Source of the DNA: DATKKK01 sp964354625 | GTDB lineage: Archaea > Thermoproteota > Bathyarchaeia > Bathyarchaeales > Bathycorpusculaceae | Direction: 5' to 3' | DNA: 20,914 nt | Assembly (NCBI GenBank): GCA_964354625.1 | Contig: CAYHAK010000029.1 | Location: forward strand, 1-20,914 | Part shown: in pieces, positions 1 to 4,791 of the stretch | Layout of the letters: each line of letters begins with the position of its first letter | How positions within the stretch are numbered: position 1 is the first letter of the stretch | The notes under the pieces: model-generated | Database searches by the model: none | The model's input: the letters and a program-made list of their open reading frames with translations, nothing else | What the model was told of the DNA's origin: nothing | Made by a program: the position numbers and the translations under genes

Positions 1-206
1 AAGCACTCAAAGATGAATCTTATTGCACGTCTTGCAGCTTCTGTGGCTAAGCCTTTGCCCCAGAAACCACTATCCAAGAACCAGCCAAGCTCAAAAGAAG
101 GAACGTCCCAGTTTCTTGGTTCTATCCATATTTGGCCAACCTGCTCGCTTGAAGACTTGAGCCAAAGCCCCATCACGAATCTTGTTCTGGCAACCCACGC
201 GCGCGC
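1..206 (-). pseudogene. GNAT N-acetyltransferase fragment (RimJ/RimL type), N-terminus missing, runs off the window
   Basis: The minus strand, read from position 197 down to the window edge, gives 65 uninterrupted codons of a GNAT acetyltransferase. Visible are a beta-strand block with VGQIWIEPRNWD, then FELGWFLDSGFWGKGLATEA, which holds the acetyl-CoA binding signature (GKGLATEA, matching Q/RxxGxG/A) and the following helix AARRAIRFIF. Family members of this type usually carry some 80 more residues before this point; they are absent, and the homologous reading stops at the GCGCGCGC palindrome at 199-206, beyond which the DNA encodes an unrelated surface protein on the other strand. The C-terminus lies outside the window. 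The family call is confident; that the gene is broken is inferred from the missing N-terminal half. Confidence 0.75.
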
Positions 207-208
207 TA
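199..208. repeat. GC palindrome copy 1 (TAGCGCGCGC on minus strand)
   Basis: GCGCGCGC followed by TA on the plus strand. It lies exactly between the acetyltransferase fragment on the left (minus strand) and the surface-protein fragment on the right (plus strand). Confidence 0.85.
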
Positions 209-429
209 TCAACCTGTACGACAACGCCAGCATCACCATAGGTGTAGCATCATTCCAAGGGCCAATCCTGTCAGGAACATCAACAGTAATATTCGGACTT
301 CCTATCCCAACAACTGCAACCATAGGGACTGCAACAATCTACGCCAACTGCTATACAGACTGGCCCAGTCAAGGCGGATTTCCACACTGTCCAGAAACTT
401 CAGCAACCCTCGAGATCACGGAACCGTGA
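207..429 (+). pseudogene. C-terminal fragment of a surface/Ig-like repeat protein
   Basis: From the palindrome onward the plus strand encodes about 73 residues rich in Thr, Ser, Ile and Ala (ASITIGVASFQGP, then STVIFGLPIPTTATIGTATI, then ANCYTDWPSQGGFPHCPETS) ending at TGA 427-429. The composition and the beta-strand-like pattern are typical of the C-terminal ends of large archaeal extracellular proteins. The reading frame stays open leftward to an ATG at 13, but that stretch is antisense to the acetyltransferase and is not believable coding. The stop overlaps the GTG of the next gene (GTGA), as in an operon, so this piece and the next gene travelled together. Function beyond an envelope protein cannot be given. 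Confidence 0.6.
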
Positions 430-1079
430 AACCATTGAAAAATTCCAAACTCTTACTCACCGCCATTCTTTTTACAGTAATGGTCACGGGACCAATCCTA
501 AGCGCATACTCATCGACCCTAACTCTAGCAGTCTTCACATCCAAGTCTTCCTATATAGTGACAGAAGACATCAACGTCTATGGAAGCCTAACATATGACG
601 GCTCACCCGTCCAAGACTGGCTAGTAGCCCTAGAGGTCAAAGACCCGTACGGGACAACAGTAGTCACGAGAACCCCGCAAACAGACACAAACGGAGAATA
701 CAATCTGACGCTCAGACTGCCCCTACAGGCGAAAACAGGAACCTACACAGTGTACGTCAGCTCAAGCTACAAAGGCACGCCAGCCACAAACACCACAACA
801 TTCGAGCTTATGCCACGAGATGTAGCCGTCACAGATTCTGCACTGTCCAAGAACGTGACAGGCCAAGGATACAGCATGAGCATCACCGTCACTGCCAAAA
901 ATCAGGGATACCCAACTGAAACCTTCAACCTCACAGTCTACGCCAACGCATCTGCCATCGCAACGCAGACACTCACCCTAACAAGCGGAAGTTCCGCAAT
1001 CGTGACCTTCACGTGGGATACATCTGGATTTGCCGCGCGCGCTAGAGCCAACCGCTACGTTTACTCGTCTAAGCCTTAG
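426..1079 (+). pseudogene. Secreted surface protein with signal peptide, Ig-like domain and CARDB-like domain, truncated at a GC palindrome
   Basis: GTG start at 426 overlaps the preceding stop. The first ~30 residues are a clear signal peptide (KNSKLLLTAILFTVMVTGP, then AYSS). Residues ~30-128 form a beta-rich domain with EDINVYGSLTYDG and NGEYNLTLRLP, like macroglobulin/Ig-type domains of archaeal surface proteins. Residues ~130-203 (RDVAVTDSALSKN, QGYSMSITVTAKNQGYPTET, IVTFTWDTSGF) match the CARDB adhesion-domain pattern. The pattern stops at TWDTSGFA, exactly at GCGCGCGC 1035-1042; the last ~12 codons (to TAG 1077-1079) are translated from unrelated DNA that is antisense to a zinc-ribbon ORF. 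Full-length relatives normally continue with further domains and a C-terminal membrane anchor, so the gene is probably dead or rearranged. Confidence 0.7.
1035..1044. repeat. GC palindrome copy 2
   Basis: GCGCGCGCTA on plus. The surface-protein gene ends into it from the left and a minus-strand zinc-ribbon fragment ends into it from the right. Confidence 0.85.
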
Positions 1080-1166
1080 GGCGTTGCATGTGCGGCACCG
1101 AGAAGCCGGACGGTTTCCGCCTACAGGCAATGGAGCGCCACAGCCAGGACAGTGACGCTTAGTCAA
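1043..1166 (-). pseudogene. N-terminal fragment of a small zinc-ribbon protein
   Basis: A TTG at 1166, with a stop codon immediately upstream in frame, opens a reading frame starting MTKRHCPGCGAPLPVGGN and continuing with ASRCRTCNALRLRR. Two CxxC knuckles (CPGC and CRTC) spaced about 16 residues apart give a zinc ribbon or treble-clef-like finger followed by a basic stretch, suggesting nucleic-acid binding. After about 41 codons the frame enters the palindrome at 1035-1042 and then runs antisense through the surface-protein gene to a stop at 978, so the true C-terminus is lost. It is convergent with the truncated surface gene on the other side. The motif is clear; family and role are unknown. 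Confidence 0.5.
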
Positions 1167-1286
1167 TTAAACGCGCTTGGATTTCTGGCTCTGAGAAAAA
1201 GAGGGGACTGTGTTATTGGAGACTTCGCCACTTGCTGCCGAAATAACCTTTTATGTGCATGTTTTCTGTATTTTGAATCTCTCTCG

Positions 1287-1493
1287 TCATTGCCTCTTCC
1301 TGAAAAGCTTTGAGCCGTCCATGTCGGTTACGAAATCGAATCCCTGTTTAAGCAGCTCACGTGCTTCTTCTAGTGTCGTTGCAGCCTTGACGTGAAACTC
1401 TGCGTTCTCGTTCATGCCGTAAAGCGACTGCTCAAGCGATATGTAGATCAACGTGTTTTCTATTGTCACGTGGCCCAAGAGTTGTTTGAGGTA
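1287..1493 (-). pseudogene. Tyrosine recombinase (integrase) C-terminal fragment
   Basis: Minus-strand frame reading YLKQLLGHVTIENTLIYISL, then TLEEARELLKQGFDFVTDMD and GSKLFRKRQ before a TGA at 1287-1289. LLGHVTIENTLIYISL is the typical tyrosine-recombinase box with the second catalytic His (LGH) and the nucleophilic Tyr about nine residues on (TLIY). The tail VTDMDGSKLFRKRQ is the C-terminal extension common in archaeal integrases, and a similar tail is seen in the intact recombinase of this window. The N-terminal domain and the Arg and HxxR boxes are absent: the fragment begins directly at TAGCGCGCGCTA (1494-1505), whose TAG is an in-frame stop upstream. It is a relic, not a working enzyme. 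Confidence 0.75.
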
Positions 1494-1505
1494 TAGCGCG
1501 CGCTA
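1494..1505. repeat. GC palindrome copy 3 (full TAGCGCGCGCTA)
   Basis: Perfect 12-bp palindrome. The recombinase fragment on the minus strand starts at its edge. Confidence 0.9.
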
Positions 1506-1560
1506 GAATCTGGAACAAAATAGGTTGGGGAAAAACAGAGTAAGACTTAGCTAGCTATAC

Positions 1561-1671
1561 TTAACTCTGCATTTCTTTGATTTTCTCTTCGACTGCCTTG
1601 AGCTCCTTCTTCAGTTCTTCTGCGTAGTTCGCGCGCGCGATTGCCAATTCCGAATTCTGATTTGACTTCAT
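1561..1671 (-). CDS. 36-aa charged helical mini-protein, hypothetical
   Basis: ATG at 1671 to TAA 1561-1563: MKSNQNSELAIARANYAEEL then KKELKAVEEKIKEMQS. The C-terminal two thirds is a regular charged amphipathic helix (E/K with a heptad-like pattern), suitable for a coiled coil. The codons for AIARAN coincide with palindrome copy 4 (1631-1638), so the ORF may be original or a fusion of two pieces. About 26-48 bp upstream lies a tandem GCTGTTAACA repeat that could be an operator. No clear TATA box or Shine-Dalgarno is seen. Function unknown. Confidence 0.4.
   Translation of the reverse strand: MKSNQNSELAIARANYAEELKKELKAVEEKIKEMQS
1631..1638. repeat. GC palindrome copy 4
   Basis: GCGCGCGC in the context TTC-GCGCGCGC-GA, without the flanking TA. 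It is read in frame inside the 36-aa ORF, so this copy may be coding by chance. Confidence 0.6.
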
Positions 1672-1696
1672 ATCAAAGTTGAGTCCGATGGATCGC

Positions 1697-1719
1697 GCTG
1701 TTAACAGATGCTGTTAACA
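1697..1719. promoter_or_regulatory. Tandem 10-bp direct repeat GCTGTTAACA, candidate operator
   Basis: GCTGTTAACA (1697-1706), spacer GAT, GCTGTTAACA (1710-1719). Each unit contains the palindrome GTTAAC, and the 13-bp period puts the two sites a little over one helical turn apart. It lies upstream of the minus-strand 36-aa ORF. The repeat is seen directly; operator function is inference. Confidence 0.4.
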
Positions 1720-2007
1720 TGTCTTCGAAAGCAGCTTCCGGCTAGCGCGCGCAATTTAACTTTTATAATAGATTTAACGACTTGAGCCTTCCCATCGGCT
1801 GTGCCTGGTATCGCGATAGCGGTATTANNNNNNNNNNNNNNNNNNNNNNNNNNNNNNNNNNNNNNNNNNNNNNNNNNNNNNNNNNNNNNNNNNNNNNNNN
1901 NNNNNNNNNNNNNNNNNNNNNNNNNNNGCGATAGCGGTATTATATAGGGTTCGTCTAGACTTTTCAGACGTTAAAAGCACCTTCCCCATCATGCCCTTTG
2001 CCACCAA
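1701..2007 (-). CDS. Hypothetical small ORF interrupted by the assembly gap, cut by GC palindrome copy 5
   Basis: Right of the gap the minus strand reads from TTG 2007 (alternatives GTG 2004, ATG 1992 or 1989): VAKGMMGKVLLTSEKSRRTL then YNTAI. Left of the gap it continues AIPGTADGKAQVVKSIIKVK, then enters palindrome copy 5 (1743-1752) and stops at TAA 1701-1703. If the two identical 15-mers at the gap edges are collapsed, the frame is continuous and gives about 63 residues, which argues that the gap is only an overlap. The homologous part probably ends at the palindrome. No family recognised. It lies 10 nt after a 46-aa ORF and may be the third gene behind the recombinase. Confidence 0.35.
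1743..1752. repeat. GC palindrome copy 5 (TAGCGCGCGC)
   Basis: Context GC-TAGCGCGCGC-AA, the same as copy 14. An ORF on the minus strand is altered at this point. Confidence 0.85.
1828..1927. other. Assembly gap of exactly 100 N flanked by an identical 15-mer
   Basis: The 15 bases before the gap (1813-1827) and the 15 after it (1928-1942) are identical, GCGATAGCGGTATTA. The round number of Ns is a scaffolding placeholder. The identical edges suggest that two contig ends overlap and that little or nothing is missing, although a short repeat that broke the assembly is the alternative. Confidence 0.9.
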
Positions 2008-2017
2008 AAACAGCTAG

Positions 2018-2158
2018 TTACTTCTTGAAGTTTTGCTCAAAAATAGTCATGATTTCGCGCGATCGATCGGTTGAATGGCTTTTGAAGGCGAGTTCCACGA
2101 GTTCGCGCACCCCAACACACTTCGCTAGCGGATGAGCGATCGATCGCGCGCCAACCAT
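2018..2158 (-). CDS. 46-aa hypothetical protein directly behind the recombinase
   Basis: ATG at 2158, six bases after the recombinase stop, to TAA 2018-2020: starts MVGARSIAHPLAKCVGVREL, continues VELAFKSHST, ends IMTIFEQNFKK. The even amino-acid mix and tight spacing suggest a real, translationally coupled gene. No domain is recognised. Its first and middle codons contain the two arms of a 14-bp inverted repeat (2056-2069 and 2137-2150), so the DNA may serve as a recombination or structural site as well as coding. It may alternatively be a non-coding spacer around that repeat. Confidence 0.45.
   Translation of the reverse strand: MVGARSIAHPLAKCVGVRELVELAFKSHSTDRSREIMTIFEQNFKK
2056..2150. 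repeat. 14-bp perfect inverted repeat CGCGCGATCGATCG / CGATCGATCGCGCG
   Basis: Left arm 2056-2069, right arm 2137-2150, 67 bp between. Each arm also contains the self-palindrome CGATCGATCG, and the right arm sits in the 12-bp palindrome GCGATCGATCGC (2136-2147). It lies immediately behind the recombinase gene, a common place for an attachment or crossover site. The repeat is seen directly; its role is inference. Confidence 0.7.
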
Positions 2159-2164
2159 GACTTG

Positions 2165-3610
2165 TCACTGCGTTAGCTCTCGTCTTACTGCTAGTTTTCC
2201 GTTTTTCATCTCTTTGATTATTTCCCATCCGCCATCAATGTGGGATAGAAGATCTTTTTCATCGATGATCTTGCTCTCATACTTCTTGTGGTTTTCGCCG
2301 TCTTTTTCCTCTCTTTTGTACTTGACTATCTTGGTTTCTATTGGTTTGATGCCTAGCTCCTCTCTCATGACTTTTCCAATAGCGTCCATCTCATCCATTT
2401 CTGGTTGCCTGTTCCGCAGCTTCTGGATTTTCACTTCAAGTTCAGCTATGCCTAGGGACTTAGCGAAGGCTTTTATCATCTCGAGTTTTGTTTCCTTTGT
2501 CACCTGGGACGTTGGGCTCCAATTCAGCTTCATGTATCTTTCTTCTAGGACGTCGGCGTTTGCATTGTGATATGGCTCCTTTGAACTTGAAAGTGTGTGG
2601 CCCATCAAGTACTCTTTGTCGTCCTCAGCCATCTGTCCTCCGTCAGCATATCCTGCGTCGAGTACTGCCCTGAAGCTTTTGCGAATGCTATGAAAGCGAA
2701 TGTGGCGCCAATCTCTTATTCTAGCCCTTCTTGCAGCTCTTTTTATCAGACGTTGCAGGCTGTCTTCGGAAAGCGCACCGTTGCGTGATTTTGGCTGTGA
2801 GAATGCTTCGTATGGTGTGAAAAGGGGTTCATCCTCGCCTATCTTGCCCTGCTCATTTACTCTCCATTCCACGTAATCTTTCAAGGCTCGAGTTGCTTCT
2901 TTTCCGAAGAAAGTGTAGTATTCAGCGTCCTCTTTACATGCTTGGGGTATTCTTTGCCTGAACTCTGAGTTTACATAGATTCTTATGGGTGTCTTTCCAG
3001 TCTCCAGCTGTTCTTTGATGTCTCGGTGGCAAATTGCTCTGATGGCGGAGTTGCGGAGCCCGCTTTGGAAAGCGCACAGGATTATGGCTCTTGCTCTTGC
3101 ATCGCAATGGTCGGCAATTCGGTAGATTTCTTCTTTTGTTGGAACGTATTCCATTCTTTTGCTTTTTCGCCAATTGTAGTCTTCTGCTTTCAGTTTTTCA
3201 ACGCCGTTGTGTTTGAAGAAGCTTCTCAGGTAGTTCAGGGCCAAGTGTGCTGTTCTTGCCTTTCCCGTTTCATTATACCTGTCGCAGAAGGCTTGGACCT
3301 TTTCGGAAACGCTGTCGTTCGACAATTGAAGCAATCCGTCTGGTGTGAGTCCTCGTCGGATCTTGACAATCAACTCTTCCTTGCGCTCCAGGGCAGTGAG
3401 CCTTTGTCCAAGTTCAGCGTCCTCGTCTGCACTCAGGTTCGCGAAGCGCAGAAAATAGGACATCCACTTGAGATAGGCAAGTTTGGTTGAGTATCTGTCT
3501 CCTCGCCGCCTGACGGCTTTGATCCACCTGTTGACGCTGTCATAAGAGCTTACGTTCCATGCGTCATCCAGATCCAGTATGCGTTCAAACAGAAGCCTGT
3601 GCCCGCTCAT
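2165..3610 (-). CDS. Tyrosine recombinase / site-specific integrase
   Basis: 481-aa tyrosine recombinase. The N-terminal ~150 residues are a SAM-like core-binding region (YLKWMSYFLRF, ARTAHLALNYLRSFFKHNG). Catalytic boxes follow: Arg186 in FQSGLRNSAI, His307 and Arg310 in FHSIRKSF, His338 in YLMGHTLSS, and the likely nucleophile Tyr359 in EERYMKLN. The C-terminal ~115 residues form a charged extension ending DGGWEIIKEMKNGKLAVRRE, resembling tails of other archaeal integrases and of the relic at 1287-1493. It would catalyse excision or integration of the adjacent element. A TATA-like CTTAAATAC lies about 35 nt upstream of ATG 3610. All catalytic positions are present, so it is probably functional. 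Two small ORFs follow on the same strand. The att sites are not identified. Confidence 0.9.
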   Translation of the reverse strand: MSGHRLLFERILDLDDAWNVSSYDSVNRWIKAVRRRGDRYSTKLAYLKWMSYFLRFANLSADEDAELGQRLTALERKEELIVKIRRGLTPDGLLQLSNDSVSEKVQAFCDRYNETGKARTAHLALNYLRSFFKHNGVEKLKAEDYNWRKSKRMEYVPTKEEIYRIADHCDARARAIILCAFQSGLRNSAIRAICHRDIKEQLETGKTPIRIYVNSEFRQRIPQACKEDAEYYTFFGKEATRALKDYVEWRVNEQGKIGEDEPLFTPYEAFSQPKSRNGALSEDSLQRLIKRAARRARIRDWRHIRFHSIRKSFRAVLDAGYADGGQMAEDDKEYLMGHTLSSSKEPYHNANADVLEERYMKLNWSPTSQVTKETKLEMIKAFAKSLGIAELEVKIQKLRNRQPEMDEMDAIGKVMREELGIKPIETKIVKYKREEKDGENHKKYESKIIDEKDLLSHIDGGWEIIKEMKNGKLAVRRELTQ

Positions 3611-3640
3611 TTGCTCTCGATAGTTACAGTGCGAGTACGC

Positions 3641-3651
3641 GTATTTAAGGT
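3641..3651 (-). promoter_or_regulatory. TATA-like box of the recombinase gene
   Basis: Minus-strand ACCTTAAATAC, about 26 nt before a likely transcription start near 3620 and about 35 nt before the ATG at 3610, the normal archaeal geometry. Confidence 0.45.
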
Positions 3652-3875
3652 CTACCCCGCCGCCACATAGCGGTTTAATCCTGGCTACCCCACCCCGCTA
3701 CATCGGGTTGGTCTCGCTTTCAGCTGATTGCGCACTGGAGAGACTGACCTCGCTATATTTCCAGGTTATGAGAATTAAAGGTTTCTAGTTGAAGAGAATA
3801 CTTCTGACAAAGCGCGCGCTATATTTGATTGGCTGACTGGACAATTCCGTTCGATTAAGTCTATACAACGTCCTC
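3652..3875. other. Intergenic region ahead of the recombinase: GC-rich repeats and GC palindrome copy 7
   Basis: No gene is seen. Positions 3652-3712 hold related GC-rich blocks (CTACCCCGCC at 3652 and CTACCCCACCCCGCTA from 3685). On the minus strand part of this resembles a tRNA D-arm (GGGGTAGCCAGGATTA) but no anticodon or T-arm follows. The 10-mer CGCTATATTT occurs twice (3751-3760 and 3817-3826), the second overlapping the palindrome at 3812-3821. Sitting just upstream of an integrase this is a reasonable place for attP/attL or recombinase arm sites, but no duplicated core was found within the window. Confidence 0.35.
3812..3821. repeat. GC palindrome copy 7
   Basis: GCGCGCGCTA, i.e. TAGCGCGCGC on the minus strand. 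It separates the recombinase block from the regulator/coiled-coil module. Confidence 0.85.
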
Positions 3876-4382
3876 TTAGTCCGCACTAGTCACGCTTTCG
3901 ATCCATAAGAAAGGTGTTCCTTTCACGGATCGGGCGAAAAGTGTGTCTCCAGGTGGAACAAGCATACTGGCCATAAAAGGAAAATGAGTGTGATAGAATT
4001 TGACACCGACAAATCTACCAATTTCAGCCACTCCGCCTCCCACATTTATGATTCTGCTGCCTACTTGGCCATTAGCTAAGGGGATGATGGGTCCAACACA
4101 CTCTGTCTTCTTTCTGGAAATTGAGAAATAGTTCGCCAGCTCATGTGCAAACTCTTCTCCTTTTCTGGTTAGTCCGAGTTCGTCTTGCTGTATCAAACGT
4201 CTTTTTCGAAGTCTTGGGATGGCACGGCTGACTTGCTGAGGACGAATGCGATATTGCCTGATAAGTTTGCCTTGGGAACACTTTCCTTCCTTCAGAAGAG
4301 CCCGCAGAATGCATACTTCTGGTGGAATAAGAGAGTCAGTATCACGTTCGGAATGCCTGTACTTGATCCATATGTGACTCAT
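3876..4382 (-). CDS. Winged-helix transcriptional regulator
   Basis: 168 aa. Residues ~20-85 form a winged helix: IPPEVCILRALLKEGKCSQG, then a recognition region KLIRQYRIRPQQVSRAIPRL and a wing IQQDELGLTRKGEEFAHEL, as in MarR/PadR-like or phage-type archaeal regulators. The C-terminal ~80 residues (VGPIIPLANGQVGSRIINVG, GRFVGVKFYHTHFPF, LFARSVKGTPFLWIES) are beta-rich and may bind a ligand or mediate dimerisation; not recognised. ATG at 4382 is preceded by a perfect palindrome TCACAAT-N6-ATTGTGA and a TATA-like box, arranged as in an autorepressed gene. It is divergent from the zinc-ribbon gene and probably controls the element carrying the coiled-coil protein. Confidence 0.65.
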   Translation of the reverse strand: MSHIWIKYRHSERDTDSLIPPEVCILRALLKEGKCSQGKLIRQYRIRPQQVSRAIPRLRKRRLIQQDELGLTRKGEEFAHELANYFSISRKKTECVGPIIPLANGQVGSRIINVGGGVAEIGRFVGVKFYHTHFPFMASMLVPPGDTLFARSVKGTPFLWIESVTSAD

Positions 4383-4388
4383 GGTCTC

Positions 4389-4408
4389 TCACAATACTCA
4401 GATTGTGA
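4389..4408. promoter_or_regulatory. Palindromic operator between divergent genes
   Basis: TCACAAT (4389-4395), six-base spacer, ATTGTGA (4402-4408), a perfect 7+7 inverted repeat 6 bp ahead of the regulator ATG and about 10 bp from the TATA box. A further half-site TCACAAAT lies at 4431-4438. Position suggests autoregulation by the winged-helix protein. Confidence 0.55.
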
Positions 4409-4416
4409 AAGAACCG

Positions 4417-4425
4417 CTATAAGAC
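4417..4425. promoter_or_regulatory. Shared TATA-like element for the divergent genes
   Basis: CTATAAGAC on plus and GTCTTATAG on minus. It is about 25 nt from plausible transcription starts in both directions: near 4394 for the regulator and near 4445 for the zinc-ribbon gene. Confidence 0.4.
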
Positions 4426-4458
4426 TTGCTTCACAAATCAGAGACTGGGTTAGAGAGA

Positions 4459-4584
4459 ATGAAGAAAAAATGTCCAAGGTGCGGGCGGAACATGTCCCTT
4501 TCGGGCGAACTGAAGTTGGGGTTGCGCGGTGGGCGTAGAAAGGTGCGGACATGTCGATACTGCGGATACAGGACGATTGGCTGA
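4459..4584 (+). CDS. 41-aa zinc-ribbon protein
   Basis: ATG 4459 to TGA 4582-4584. Begins MKKKCPRCGRNMSLSGELKL, continues GLRGGRRKVR and ends TCRYCGYRTIG. Two CxxC knuckles (CPRCG and CRYCG) separated by a short basic linker make a complete zinc ribbon, as in small archaeal DNA-binding or transcription-associated proteins. It is divergent from the winged-helix regulator with a common operator region and lies upstream of the coiled-coil gene on the same strand, so it is probably a control protein of the same element. Similar tiny zinc-ribbon proteins are common on archaeal plasmids and viruses. Exact function unknown. Confidence 0.6.
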   Translation: MKKKCPRCGRNMSLSGELKLGLRGGRRKVRTCRYCGYRTIG

Positions 4585-4791
4585 TGGCTGCCACAACTCG
4601 TATGACAAGTGACGTTTCGTCAATTGCCAGAGGTTTGGAAATGAATCGCAGATGCGTCTCTGACAACAGGTCGGACAAACCGTTGTCTCGACGATTTTCG
4701 TCTCGAAATCCTCTGTTTTCCTTCCAGATTCTTTCTAAATTCTCTCTGGTTCGCCACAAGTGTGTACCACGTGTTAACAGGGGGTACAGAA

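Noticed and set aside
1210..1395. 61-aa plus-strand frame
   Set aside because: Antisense to the recombinase fragment, which has recognisable catalytic motifs.
2157..2570. 137-aa plus-strand frame rich in Ser and Phe
   Set aside because: Antisense to the recombinase gene; a typical shadow frame with hydrophobic composition.
3655..3712. tRNA gene on the minus strand
   Set aside because: A D-arm-like piece is visible but no anticodon stem, T-arm or acceptor pairing follows. No other tRNA or rRNA was found in the window.
4379..4759. 126-aa minus-strand frame
   Set aside because: It is antisense to the 41-aa zinc-ribbon gene, has Ser/Arg-rich shadow-like composition and no domain; the zinc knuckles on the plus strand are far more convincing.
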